From assembly GCF_016650635.1 (NCBI RefSeq), contig NZ_JAEKFI010000001.1:806001-870000 (forward strand): 64,000 nt of DNA, written 5' to 3'. The notes under the pieces are model-generated. The model was not told the DNA's origin, made no database searches, and saw only the letters and a program-made list of their open reading frames with translations. The position numbers were made by a program, and so were the translations under genes. The DNA is from Pseudomonas sp. TH43 (lineage in GTDB: Bacteria; Pseudomonadota; Gammaproteobacteria; Pseudomonadales; Pseudomonadaceae). This document shows, piece by piece, positions 34,954 to 43,463 of this stretch (positions are counted from its first letter, which is position 1; each line of letters opens with the position of its first letter).

Positions 34954-35340
34954 CTTCGACGTATTCAGCTTCACCGCTTCACGAATCAATGCCACCAGGG
35001 CATTTTCATCAATCACTTCGTCTTTATGCACATCAATCGCCCGCCTCGTATTGCCCTCAAGGCTTGCATTGAACAATCCCGTCGGATCCGCCAGCGATGC
35101 GCCCTTGGCAAAGGTCATTTTCACCACTGACTTGTAAGTCTCACCCGTGCAGATAATCCCGCTGTGCGACCACGTCGGCACACGCCATTTCCACTCTTCC
35201 ACCACGTCCGGATCAGCCTTGCGCATGATCAAACGGATCTTCGCGAGCGTGTCGCCGCGCCAGTCAGCCAGCGCCTCGATGCGCTGATCGATCAGCGCCG
35301 ACGCTGACTCCGTGCCTTCTTCCTGCTTGTCCTTGTTCAT
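34942..35340 (-). CDS. DUF1801-domain protein
   Basis: The product has 132 residues with the DUF1801 pattern: RIEALADWRGDTLAKIRLIMRKADPDVVEEWKWRVPTWSHSGIICTGETYKSVVKMTFAKGASLADP. Family members are small cytosolic proteins of unknown biochemical role. A GAGGA site precedes the ATG. The last residues (KPSP) and the stop codon come from the inverted end of the adjacent 102-bp repeat array, so the original C-terminus may have been altered by that insertion. Confidence 0.88.
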   Translation of the reverse strand: MNKDKQEEGTESASALIDQRIEALADWRGDTLAKIRLIMRKADPDVVEEWKWRVPTWSHSGIICTGETYKSVVKMTFAKGASLADPTGLFNASLEGNTRRAIDVHKDEVIDENALVALIREAVKLNTSKPSP

Positions 35341-35409
35341 AACGAGTCCTCTGCGGATACGCGTGGAAGAACTCTAGACTCGACACTTTCCTCACGCCAG
35401 TTTCCGGCC

Positions 35410-37437
35410 TCAGCGCACGTTGCGGTACAACATCAATCGCGCACTTTCGTGCAAGCCTCGGGTCAGCTCCACCAGCCGTTGAAATTCCTGCGGATTTTGT
35501 TCGGCGACGTTGTCCAGCGGCGTTGAGGAGCGCAAATCGTGCAAGGTCGGCGCGCTGCCGTTGTGTTGCATTTGCAGCAGATAATCCTCGGTCACGCCGC
35601 CGATCAGCGGGAACGTTCCTTCGCGCAACACCAGCGGCACCACACGCTCACCTTCCGGCGCCGGCTGCTGGACGTCACGGCCCATTGCCCCGTTGGTAAA
35701 CGCTATGCCGGCCATCCCCGCGACAGTCGGAAGCAGATCCGCCAGGCCCACGGCTTCATCAATCACCCGAGGTTTGAGCAACCCCGGCGCGTGAATCAAC
35801 ATCGGCACATGGTTGCTTTCAAGGCCCAGCAGTTCGAAGGCCGGCGGCATGTGCGGGATCTGGCTGATGCGCGTGTTGTGATCGCCGAAGAACACGAAAA
35901 TCGTGTTGTCGTAATAACCGCCGGCCTTGGCCATTTCCATCAGCTTGCCAATGTTGAAGTCCAGCAGGCGCACGGCGTTGTACTGTTCGACACTGCGCGA
36001 TCCGGCAGCCTGCACCTGTTGCAGCGTGAGACTGCTGATCTGGAAACCATCATTGTCTTCAGGGATGGTGAACGGCCGGTGGTTGCCCGAGGTTTGCACG
36101 TAGGCAAAGAATGGCCGGTCCTTGGGCAAGTCCCGCAAGATATGGTCGCTTTCCTTGAACAGGTCCAGATCGGAAATCCCCCACACGTCCACCAGTGGCG
36201 AACGCCAATCGCTTTCCTGATACAGGCGCACGCCATTGATGCTTTGCTGGATCAGCGCATTGATGTTTGCCCACCCGGCGTTGCCGCCGATCATGTAGAG
36301 CTTCTGATAATCGCTGAACGCGTTGATCAGCGTGTGCTGACGGGTGATCAGCGGATGGCGGGTTGCGGTTTCCTGACGCGTGACGTCGGGGACGCCAGTG
36401 ATGCTCGCCCAGACGGTTTTTGCCGTGCCGGTCACCGGAACGTAAAAGTGTTTGAAGAACCAGCTCTCGCTGGCCAGTCGATCAAGGTTCGGCGTCGGAT
36501 TCAACGGATTGCCGTAAGCACCCACCGCACTGGTGCCGAGCGATTCGAGCATGACGAACATCACGTTCGGCGTGCCGGCAACCCGGTACGGCTGCACGCC
36601 TTGCTGACGGACGAAGGTCAGGGTCTGCGCATCTGGCTGATCGACGCCCAGATAGCGCGCCACCGCCGGGTAATGTTCGCGCACCTTGGCTTCATCGAAC
36701 TGCGCTTGCCCGGTCTTCAGCGTGTCATAAAGGAACAGCACGGGGTTGAGGCCCAGGGCGGCGATTTGGCTGTTACCGGAAAAAAACGCGTCGCTCCAGC
36801 GCAGCGGCACCGGGTTTTCCAGGTTGAGGTTGTCCACTCGACCGAGCAGTGCGAGCAATACCGCCACCATCCCGAAACCGCTTCCGAGCGCAAGCGAAGT
36901 GCGCCCGATCACCTTGGCTTCACGCGCCAGGGTCAAGCGCTCCAGGCGCACAAATGCGTAAAACCACAAGCCGAGTACTGCCAGCCAACCGAGGGCAATC
37001 GACAGCACCGGATAGGTTTCCCAGACCATCTGCTGCGAGATCTGTGCGTCCTGCAGATAACGCAGCACCGTGGCGTTGATCCGCACCCCAAGGTAGGCGT
37101 AATGGCCAAAGTCGATGATGTAAATCAAACCGACCACGCCCAACGTCAGCAGCCAATACAACCGTGCGACACCGCGCAGCCATGGCAACCGCGTCAGGTT
37201 CCAGCGCGGCAGCCATGCGAGCACCGCCAACGGCAACATCAGCAACACCGCCAGACGCAGGTCGAAACGCAAACCGATGCCGAGGGTCTGCAGCCATTGC
37301 GGGTTGTCGGCAAATTCATTGAGATCAACGCCGGAAAAACCGAGGACAAACACCAGCCGGAGCGTGGCAAACAACAAAAACGCCAAACCTGCCGCGCCCA
37401 CGCCATAGCGCAGACGTCGCGATTGCAACCAACCCAT
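35410..37437 (-). CDS. LtaS-like sulfatase-fold phosphoglycerol/phosphoethanolamine transferase
   Basis: The product has 675 residues from the ATG at 37437 (AGAGGT 5 bases upstream). Five membrane segments occupy about residues 5-205. A periplasmic sulfatase-type domain follows: NVMFVMLESLGTSAVGAYG (metal-binding Glu), the TGTAKTVW segment with the probable nucleophile Thr, GGNAGW, and FFGDHNTRI. Relatives transfer phosphoglycerol from phosphatidylglycerol onto envelope glycans. It ends an operon with a 6-TM protein and a sialidase-like protein, so all three probably modify or process an envelope polymer; that is inference. Confidence 0.9.
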   Translation of the reverse strand: MGWLQSRRLRYGVGAAGLAFLLFATLRLVFVLGFSGVDLNEFADNPQWLQTLGIGLRFDLRLAVLLMLPLAVLAWLPRWNLTRLPWLRGVARLYWLLTLGVVGLIYIIDFGHYAYLGVRINATVLRYLQDAQISQQMVWETYPVLSIALGWLAVLGLWFYAFVRLERLTLAREAKVIGRTSLALGSGFGMVAVLLALLGRVDNLNLENPVPLRWSDAFFSGNSQIAALGLNPVLFLYDTLKTGQAQFDEAKVREHYPAVARYLGVDQPDAQTLTFVRQQGVQPYRVAGTPNVMFVMLESLGTSAVGAYGNPLNPTPNLDRLASESWFFKHFYVPVTGTAKTVWASITGVPDVTRQETATRHPLITRQHTLINAFSDYQKLYMIGGNAGWANINALIQQSINGVRLYQESDWRSPLVDVWGISDLDLFKESDHILRDLPKDRPFFAYVQTSGNHRPFTIPEDNDGFQISSLTLQQVQAAGSRSVEQYNAVRLLDFNIGKLMEMAKAGGYYDNTIFVFFGDHNTRISQIPHMPPAFELLGLESNHVPMLIHAPGLLKPRVIDEAVGLADLLPTVAGMAGIAFTNGAMGRDVQQPAPEGERVVPLVLREGTFPLIGGVTEDYLLQMQHNGSAPTLHDLRSSTPLDNVAEQNPQEFQRLVELTRGLHESARLMLYRNVR

Positions 37438-37459
37438 CGTTGACCTCTGTGTCATTCGT

Positions 37460-38074
37460 TCAAATAGAAGCTGTCGCGGCAACCGGGGTACGCCGTAGGC
37501 GGCGCCCGATGGCGTGGATCAACAGCGAGCAGCCGGCCACCAGGCAGTAGCCCACCAGCAGCGGATCGATCAGATAGTCCCAGTAGTTTTCCGACGCCTT
37601 GAGGCGTAGCGCGAAGGCCAGTGTGCCGAGTACCAGCAGGGTGACGGCCAACGTATTGCCCAGCCACAACAGTGCCAAAGCCAGCACACCGACGCCGACA
37701 ATCATCGGCCGCGGATTGAACCCCCAACGGTAAGGATCGGCATAGGTCAGGCCCATCGTCGCCGGGTACAGAATGGCCGCCAGGACCACAAACAACACCA
37801 GCACCTGAACCCGCGTCAGCGTTGCCAACGGCTGAATCACGCCCAAGCGCAGCAGGCTCACCCAGCCGAGCAACACCAGCGTGGTGATCGCCAGATCATC
37901 GGTAAAGCTGCGCACATACGCCGCCAGCGGCAGGTCACTGATCGGGATGAAACTGACCAGCGCCAACACTGGCAACAACCATGGGCGCCAGCGCTGGGTG
38001 AAGCGAAATGCGCTCAGTAAAACGAAACCGAGCAGGATGAAACTCAAATGGGCTTGCCAGAGCATCAGCATCAC
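37460..38074 (-). CDS. Integral membrane protein (about six TM segments)
   Basis: The product has 204 residues and is strongly hydrophobic, with about six membrane segments (LSFILLGFVLLSAF, LLPVLALVSFIPIS, ITTLVLLGWVSLL, VQVLVLFVVLAAILY, MIVGVGVLALALLWL and LLVGYCLVAGCSLLI). No family is recognised. Its start overlaps the sialidase-like gene stop by 4 bases and its stop lies 22 bp before the LtaS-like start, so it belongs to their operon and may help present a lipid-linked substrate. Confidence 0.8.
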   Translation of the reverse strand: MMLMLWQAHLSFILLGFVLLSAFRFTQRWRPWLLPVLALVSFIPISDLPLAAYVRSFTDDLAITTLVLLGWVSLLRLGVIQPLATLTRVQVLVLFVVLAAILYPATMGLTYADPYRWGFNPRPMIVGVGVLALALLWLGNTLAVTLLVLGTLAFALRLKASENYWDYLIDPLLVGYCLVAGCSLLIHAIGRRLRRTPVAATASI

Positions 38075-39366
38075 AGGCGCTCCTCCAGCCAGGCTTCATT
38101 GAAGCTGACATGTTTGATGAAGGTGTTATTCCACGAATACACCAAGTGATAGAGGCCGTCCGTGCCACGGCTGAAGTACGGGTATTCGTACTCGAAATCA
38201 CAGCCCTGCGGCTTGCACACGCGGTAATCCAGGTTGCTCAGAAAACGCTGTTCCAACGGTAACCGCCGGGCACCGCTGGAGGCGCGAAAGCCTTCACCGA
38301 TGATTGCCTTGTAGGCCTCAGGCGCGAACGGCTGGCCGAGCGGGTCTGGCGATTGATCGAGTTCGATCACGCTGCGCCAGTCGTTGAGGTTGGCATCGGT
38401 GCCGTACAGACTGAGCTTGAAACGACCGTCCTGCAGGTCATTCAACGCCACCAGCAGACCGTTATCGTGAGTGCCGACGGCCGCCAGCGATGAGTTCGGG
38501 TTGGCCGGTTCCAGCGGGTACGGTTCGCTCCAGGTTTGCCCGGCATCTTCGGTGCGGCTGGCCAGCACGCGATGGTGAGTGTCACCGGCATAACGCAACA
38601 TCGCCACCGCGCGACGCCCGTCGAGGGGCACGATGGTCGGTTGCAACGAGTGTTTGCCACGGCTGATACGGAATTTGTCGACCACCGCGCCGTCGGCGCT
38701 CAGGTACAGGTATTCGGCGAACTTGCCCATGAACTCGTGGTAGACCGGCAAACCGATCGAGCCGTCGGCATGGAACACCGGCGCGGCGCGTACCAGCGTG
38801 CTGATGTTGAAGAACGGCGAGGTGATCAGTTGCCGAGGCGCCGTCCAGTTGCGGCCGAGGTCATCGGAGACCATCACGTTGATCGCACTGGTGGCCCAGC
38901 CGCCCACGGACACCGAGACGTAGAACATCCACAAGCGCTGATCCGGCGCGAGGGCGATCACCGGGTTGCCGAGTTTGCGGATGTACCGCCGGGTGCCGTC
39001 ACGCGTCGATTCACGGGTCGCGAGCACTTGCTCGGCGCCCCACTCGGCAGTTTTCGCATCGTAGCGCGCGGTGCGAATCTGTACGTCGGCGGCGCCCTCA
39101 CGCGAGCCGGCAAACCACACCGCCATCAAGTCACCGCCGGGCAGCGAGGTGACCGATGAAGAGTGGACGAAATCGTTCAGTTCCGAGGACACGAAACGGC
39201 TGCTGTACATCGGCTCGGGGGTTTGCAGCGCAGCGTCGACCGGGGGTGTCGACAGCGCAAACGGTGACAGTACGTGAGTGGGATGACTGCGCCACGCAGC
39301 CAGAAAAACCAGGATCACTGCCAGGCTGCCGAGAATCATTTTCAAGCGAAAGGACAACGCACGCAT
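38071..39366 (-). CDS. Membrane-anchored sialidase-like (BNR/Asp-box) protein
   Basis: The product has 431 residues. One N-terminal membrane anchor (about 10-25) is followed by a six-bladed sialidase-like propeller. Two Asp boxes are clear: SDDLGRNW (167-174) and SRTEDAGQTW (270-279). RDGTRRYIRKLGNPVIAL and WFAGSREGAADVQI resemble active-site strands of exo-sialidase-like proteins. It is probably periplasmic. Sialidase relatives act on sialic or pseudaminic/legionaminic acids, but some are not hydrolases. The operon with an LtaS-like enzyme points to envelope glycan processing. Confidence 0.83.
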   Translation of the reverse strand: MRALSFRLKMILGSLAVILVFLAAWRSHPTHVLSPFALSTPPVDAALQTPEPMYSSRFVSSELNDFVHSSSVTSLPGGDLMAVWFAGSREGAADVQIRTARYDAKTAEWGAEQVLATRESTRDGTRRYIRKLGNPVIALAPDQRLWMFYVSVSVGGWATSAINVMVSDDLGRNWTAPRQLITSPFFNISTLVRAAPVFHADGSIGLPVYHEFMGKFAEYLYLSADGAVVDKFRISRGKHSLQPTIVPLDGRRAVAMLRYAGDTHHRVLASRTEDAGQTWSEPYPLEPANPNSSLAAVGTHDNGLLVALNDLQDGRFKLSLYGTDANLNDWRSVIELDQSPDPLGQPFAPEAYKAIIGEGFRASSGARRLPLEQRFLSNLDYRVCKPQGCDFEYEYPYFSRGTDGLYHLVYSWNNTFIKHVSFNEAWLEERL

Positions 39367-39417
39367 AGTGGGCTCGAGACAGAAACAGGATGGAAGACGT
39401 ACGGCAAGACATCCTTG

Positions 39418-39963
39418 TCAGCGCGTCGGATCGTCCGGTAATCGGCGACGGCGTCCTGTGAGCATCGACAACGGCAAGTTGTCGCGAACCTGAAAACTTT
39501 CAAACAGCGCAGCGGCGATATGGATGCAAACCAGCACCAACAGGCCATCGGCAGCGGTTTCGTGCACCTGTAACGGCCAATCGGCTCCCCACAGGGCATC
39601 GACCTCCTCCATGGCCCAACCGCTCAGCCCCACAGTCAGCAACGCCAGCAACATCACAATCATCACCAGCGCGCCAATCGGTGAGTGGCCGAGGCGGTGC
39701 TCTGGCCGTCCGGCGAGCAGTGAGCGTGCATGTGCCAGCAATCGGCTCGGCGTCGGCCAGAAGTCCGACCAACGCGCGCTGCGCGGTCCTGTGAAACCCC
39801 ACACCGTGCGCACCAGCAGCCAGCCCATGGCGTAGTAACCGAGCCATACATGCCAGTCGTCACCGGCTTCGTTGAAAAAATAATTGGCAACGAAAACCCC
39901 CGCGATGGACAGATGAAACAGTCGCACCACGGGGTCCCACAGGCGCACGGACGCGCTCGGCAT
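39418..39963 (-). CDS. Cytochrome b561/b-type membrane protein
   Basis: The product has 181 residues with four membrane segments and the diheme cytochrome b561 layout: VRLWDPVVRLFHLSIAGVFVANYF (His in TM1), DDWHVWLGYYAMGWLLVRTVWGF, then HSPIGALVMIVMLL and LQVHETAADGLLVLVCIHIAAAL with further His ligands. It would shuttle electrons across the inner membrane. The ATG overlaps the stop codon of the PepSY gene (TGATG). The pair is divergent from a two-component system, a common arrangement for metal- or redox-sensing operons. Confidence 0.9.
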   Translation of the reverse strand: MPSASVRLWDPVVRLFHLSIAGVFVANYFFNEAGDDWHVWLGYYAMGWLLVRTVWGFTGPRSARWSDFWPTPSRLLAHARSLLAGRPEHRLGHSPIGALVMIVMLLALLTVGLSGWAMEEVDALWGADWPLQVHETAADGLLVLVCIHIAAALFESFQVRDNLPLSMLTGRRRRLPDDPTR

Positions 39964-40229
39964 CAGCCCTTGATCTCGGTTTTCACCGCTTTACCGCTGA
40001 CCGGATCGTGGTAGATCTCGACCTTGCGCTTGTCCTTGTCGAAACCGTAGATCTCATAGCAGTTGCCGTCAGTGACCTTGAACTTGCTGATCTCGTAACC
40101 CTGGGCTTTCAGTTGTTCCTGAAAGGCTTTCTGGTCTTGCCATTGTGAGCGCTCGGCGGTGGTGCATTGCGGACCGGCGACGGCCAGCGGGCTGGCAACG
40201 ATGAGGGACAACAGCAGCAGTTTGCGCAT
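39963..40229 (-). CDS. Small periplasmic PepSY-like protein
   Basis: The product has 88 residues with a signal peptide (MRKLLLLSLIVASPLAVA) and one PepSY-like domain (AFQEQLKAQGYEISKFKVTDGNCYEIYGFDKDKRKVEIYHDPVSGKAVKTE). I chose the ATG at 40229, which has GAGAG just upstream and gives a clean signal. PepSY proteins next to cytochrome b561 and a two-component system are frequent in Pseudomonas and are typically induced by the adjacent regulator. Confidence 0.88.
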   Translation of the reverse strand: MRKLLLLSLIVASPLAVAGPQCTTAERSQWQDQKAFQEQLKAQGYEISKFKVTDGNCYEIYGFDKDKRKVEIYHDPVSGKAVKTEIKG

Positions 40230-40276
40230 GGAAACACTCTCGCTAGTTGAGGAAGGCCCCACTGTGCAAAAGCAAC

Positions 40277-40293
40277 CTTAGCGAAAGCTTAGT
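40277..40293. promoter_or_regulatory. Candidate response-regulator box (direct repeat)
   Basis: CTTAGC-GAAAG-CTTAGT is an 11-bp-spaced direct repeat in the divergent region between the PepSY and response-regulator genes, 48 bp upstream of the PepSY ATG. OmpR-family regulators bind such repeats; PmrA-type (CTTAAG) and BqsR-type (TTAAG-N6-TTAAG) boxes have the same spacing. Confidence 0.5.
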
Positions 40294-40398
40294 TGGCAAC
40301 GAGTGGTTACATCTTTCCCGTCGGGCGGGCTGCCACGGCGGCCTGCGCAGCGGCATCATGCCGCCGACCAACCCCCTTATTTCCTCTAGAGAACTTCC

Positions 40399-41061
40399 AT
40401 GCGCCTGCTTCTGGTCGAAGATGATCGTGCCCTCGGACAAGGCATCCGCGTTGCGCTGAGCAGCGAAGGTTATGCCCTCGACTGGTTGCAGGACGGAGTC
40501 AGCGCCTTGCATGCGTTGCGCACGGAAAGCTTTGATCTGCTGCTGCTCGATCTTGGCCTGCCACGCCTCGACGGTCTGGCGCTGTTGCAGCAATTGCGCG
40601 GCAAGCAACATGACTTGCCGGTGCTGATTCTCACCGCCCGCGACGGCACTGCCGAGCGCATCGCGGGGCTCGATGCCGGCGCCGACGATTACCTGATCAA
40701 GCCCTTCGATGTCGATGAGCTGAAGGCACGCATCCGCGCCTTGCTGCGACGCAGTCAGGGCCGCGCGCAACCGGTGCTGGAGCATGCGGGGGTAAGCCTC
40801 GATCCGGTCAGCCAGCAAGTGACCTGGCAAGGCAGTGATGTGGTGGTGACGCCGATGGAGTATCAGTTGCTCCATCAGTTGATGGCGCGCCCCGGCAAAG
40901 TGGTGACCCGCGAACGCTTGTCCCGGGCGTTGTATGGCTGGCAGGAGCGCGTCGAAAGCAACACCCTTGAAGTGCTGATTCACAACTTGCGCAAAAAACT
41001 CTCGGGCGAGTTGATCCGCACCGTGCGCGGCGTCGGCTACGTGCTGGAGCTCAAGCCATGA
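40399..41061 (+). CDS. OmpR-family response regulator
   Basis: The product has 220 residues. The receiver domain has DD at 8-9, phosphoacceptor Asp51 (LLLLDLGLPRLDG) and Lys near 101 (DDYLIKPFD). A C-terminal winged helix follows (VTPMEYQLLHQLMARPGKVVTRERL and NTLEVLIHNLRKKL). It is of the QseB/PmrA/BqsR subclass. It overlaps the kinase gene by 4 bases. The likely target is the divergent PepSY-cytochrome b561 pair through the direct repeat at 40277-40293. Confidence 0.95.
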   Translation: MRLLLVEDDRALGQGIRVALSSEGYALDWLQDGVSALHALRTESFDLLLLDLGLPRLDGLALLQQLRGKQHDLPVLILTARDGTAERIAGLDAGADDYLIKPFDVDELKARIRALLRRSQGRAQPVLEHAGVSLDPVSQQVTWQGSDVVVTPMEYQLLHQLMARPGKVVTRERLSRALYGWQERVESNTLEVLIHNLRKKLSGELIRTVRGVGYVLELKP

Positions 41062-42431
41062 ACTCGATACGGACACGGATTCTGCTGCCGGTGCTGATGC
41101 TGGTGTTGCTGGGCGATGTGCTCATCAGTTGGCTGGTGCTGCGCGACAGCCACCATGAAATCGAAGAGGTTTACGACGCGCAATTGGCGCAAAGCGCGCG
41201 CCTGCTGCAGGGCGTGCTGGCGCAACGTGCGCCCGGCGATGACGACTGGCAGCGGCTTCATCAGGCCTTCGACCAGGCGATGAGCCGGGTGGGCGATGGC
41301 GAGGCAGCGCATCCCTATGAGACCCGTCTGACGTTTCAGGTCTGGCGCAGCGACGGCCAATTGCTGATGCGTTCCGCCGAAGCGCCGGAGCTTTCGGCGC
41401 CGCCGACCACCGTGGGCTCTCACGATATTCTCGAGAACGGTCGCGACTGGTGTGCCTTTCTGCTCAAGGATCCTCAACAGGGATTGCTGATCTGGGTCGG
41501 TGAGCGTGACGACATTCGTCAGGATCTGATTCAACGCATCGTTGGCCATACGTTGTGGCCGAGTCTGATCGGGGTGCCGGCGCTCGCGGCACTGATCTGG
41601 CTGACCATCGGTTGGGGCCTGCAACCGCTGCGCGCGATGGCGCAATCGATCCGTGGACGCACTACCGAAACACTCAAGCCACTCAATCTCAGCCCCCTGC
41701 CCCACGACCTCGAACCGATGCAGACGGCGCTCAATCGACTTTTGCAGCAGATCGACAATTTGCTCGCGCGGGAACGGCGCTTCATCGCCGACGCGGCCCA
41801 TGAATTGCGCACGCCGCTGGCGATTCTGCGCATCCATGCGCAAAACGCGCAGCTGGCCAGTACCGCGCAACAGCGCGACGAAGCCCTGGAGTTTCTGCTC
41901 AGCGCGGTGGATCGCGCCACACGCATTGCCAGCCAGTTGCTGACCATGGCGCGTATTGAACCGCGTCTGGCCAACCCACAGCGAAGCCCGGTGGAACTGA
42001 CCGCACTGGTGCGTGAAGAAGTCGCCGAGCTGGCGCCGCTGGCCATGGCAAAAGACATCGAACTGATCCTCGACAGCGACCACCACTGCCCGGTCGAAAC
42101 CGACCCGGTGGCACTGGCCATCGCCCTGCAGAACCTGGTGACCAACGCACTGAACTTCGCCCCGCCCGGCAGCGAAGTGCGCGTTCAGGTGCAGCCGCAA
42201 AGTGATGGCTCGGTGTACATCAGCGTCGAGGATGCCGGCCCGGGCATCAACGAGACTGATTACGCGCGACTGTTCGAACGTTTCTACAGCCAGGGCCACG
42301 CCAATGGCGCCGGATTGGGCCTGGCGATTGTGCAAATGATCGTCAGCAAGATCGGCAGCACCCTGCAGCTGTACAACCGGCCGCAGGGCGGCTTGTGCGC
42401 TGAGCTGCGGATCAATCAGGCGCAACGCTGA
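41058..42431 (+). CDS. Sensor histidine kinase (QseC-like)
   Basis: The product has 457 residues. It has TM1 (about 9-28), a periplasmic sensor of about 140 residues (EVYDAQLAQSARLLQGVL is typical of the 2CSK_N/QseC sensor family) and TM2 (about 170-187). The DHp domain carries His248 (ADAAHELRTPLAILR), followed by the HATPase domain (QNLVTNALNFAP, VEDAGPGI, GAGLGLAIVQ). It phosphorylates the preceding regulator. The signal is unknown; metal ions or catechol-type signals are known for relatives. Confidence 0.95.
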   Translation: MNSIRTRILLPVLMLVLLGDVLISWLVLRDSHHEIEEVYDAQLAQSARLLQGVLAQRAPGDDDWQRLHQAFDQAMSRVGDGEAAHPYETRLTFQVWRSDGQLLMRSAEAPELSAPPTTVGSHDILENGRDWCAFLLKDPQQGLLIWVGERDDIRQDLIQRIVGHTLWPSLIGVPALAALIWLTIGWGLQPLRAMAQSIRGRTTETLKPLNLSPLPHDLEPMQTALNRLLQQIDNLLARERRFIADAAHELRTPLAILRIHAQNAQLASTAQQRDEALEFLLSAVDRATRIASQLLTMARIEPRLANPQRSPVELTALVREEVAELAPLAMAKDIELILDSDHHCPVETDPVALAIALQNLVTNALNFAPPGSEVRVQVQPQSDGSVYISVEDAGPGINETDYARLFERFYSQGHANGAGLGLAIVQMIVSKIGSTLQLYNRPQGGLCAELRINQAQR

Positions 42432-42616
42432 CCATCACAGAACATATTTTGTGTGCCGAAAGGACGTGGCTTGTGGAAAGGCCTCTGGATCTCTTGGTTG
42501 AGGGGAGCGTGTTCCAAGCACCACAAAAGCAATTCCCCACTGAAAAAGCAGCATCAGAACGCCGACATTTCTCTGCGCTTTTGACAAAATTTTCATGTTT
42601 GCCCGCATAAGATCCG

Positions 42617-42728
42617 CACCCTCGTTGGGGAGTAGCCTGTTTCCGAGCCTTTCGGAAGCGTTCGTATCAACATTCTCGGCAACATGCCGTGGTGCGAACA
42701 CCTTTTGGTTGGTGAGACCGACGACACA
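42617..42728 (+). ncRNA. yybP-ykoY manganese riboswitch upstream of mntP
   Basis: The 362-bp gap before mntP contains the hallmarks of this riboswitch: TTGGGGAGTAGC at the 5' end, a small hairpin (CCGAGCCTTTCGG), ATCAACATTCTCGGCAACATGCC with the conserved loop, and the 3' strand GGTGAGACCGACG. A following stem-loop region (42722-42762) can act as the expression platform. Mn2+ binding is known to raise expression of mntP-type exporters. The rest of the gap (42432-42616) shows nothing else I recognise. Confidence 0.82.
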
Positions 42729-42793
42729 TCCATGCCTAAAGTCGGGCGTGTGGTTGTGTCGTTGACTCATAGCCCGACTGGAAGTACACCACC

Positions 42794-43357
42794 GTGAATC
42801 CCGTTTCCCTCATCTTCCTCGCGCTGGCCATGTCCACGGATGCGTTTGCAGCCGCCATCGGCAAAGGTTCCAGCCTGCACAAACCGCGCCTGACCGAAGC
42901 CCTGCGCACCGGTCTGATCTTCGGTGTGATCGAAGCCATCACCCCGATCATCGGTTGGTTGATCGGCCAGGCTGCCACTCGCTGGGTGTCCGAATGGGAC
43001 CACTGGATCGCCTTCACCCTGCTGCTGATTCTCGGCTTGCACATGATTTACAACGGCCTCAAACACGAAGACGAAGCAGAGGAAAAACCGGGGCAACATT
43101 CCTTCCTGATCCTCGCGGTGACCGCGTTCGCCACCAGCATCGATGCGCTGGCGGTCGGTGTTGGCCTGGCGTTTGTCGACGTGAATATCTGGGTGGCAGC
43201 GGCCGCGATCGGTCTGGCAACCATGACCATGGTGACCATTGGCGTGATGCTCGGTCGGGTGCTGGGTGCGGTGGTCGGCAAACGCGCCGAAATCGTCGGT
43301 GGCGTGGTGCTGATGATTGTTGGTGCGACGATTCTTTATGAGCACCTGTCGGTTTGA
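42794..43357 (+). CDS. mntP: Manganese efflux pump MntP
   Basis: The 187-residue product starts at a GTG codon. It has six membrane segments and the paired MntP/DUF204 signatures: [16 protein letters not shown] near the N-terminus and [19 protein letters not shown] in the second half, with the conserved Asp residues of the transport path. It exports Mn2+. Control by the yybP-ykoY riboswitch just upstream agrees with this role. The plus-strand SDR gene follows after 106 bp and seems unrelated. Confidence 0.96.
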   Translation: MNPVSLIFLALAMSTDAFAAAIGKGSSLHKPRLTEALRTGLIFGVIEAITPIIGWLIGQAATRWVSEWDHWIAFTLLLILGLHMIYNGLKHEDEAEEKPGQHSFLILAVTAFATSIDALAVGVGLAFVDVNIWVAAAAIGLATMTMVTIGVMLGRVLGAVVGKRAEIVGGVVLMIVGATILYEHLSV

Positions 43358-43463
43358 TCCGACGCTATTGATGAGCTCTCCTCATGGGTCTATGCAGCGC
43401 CAACTCTATTGTTGAGCGGATAGCCGCCCTATAAGGTGCTGCATTCACTAGAGGAGAGACGCC

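Noticed and set aside
35539..37443. A 634-codon plus-strand open frame opposite the LtaS-like gene
   Set aside because: Low-complexity His/Arg/Gln-rich product with no recognisable fold; the minus-strand frame holds the sulfatase and membrane motifs.
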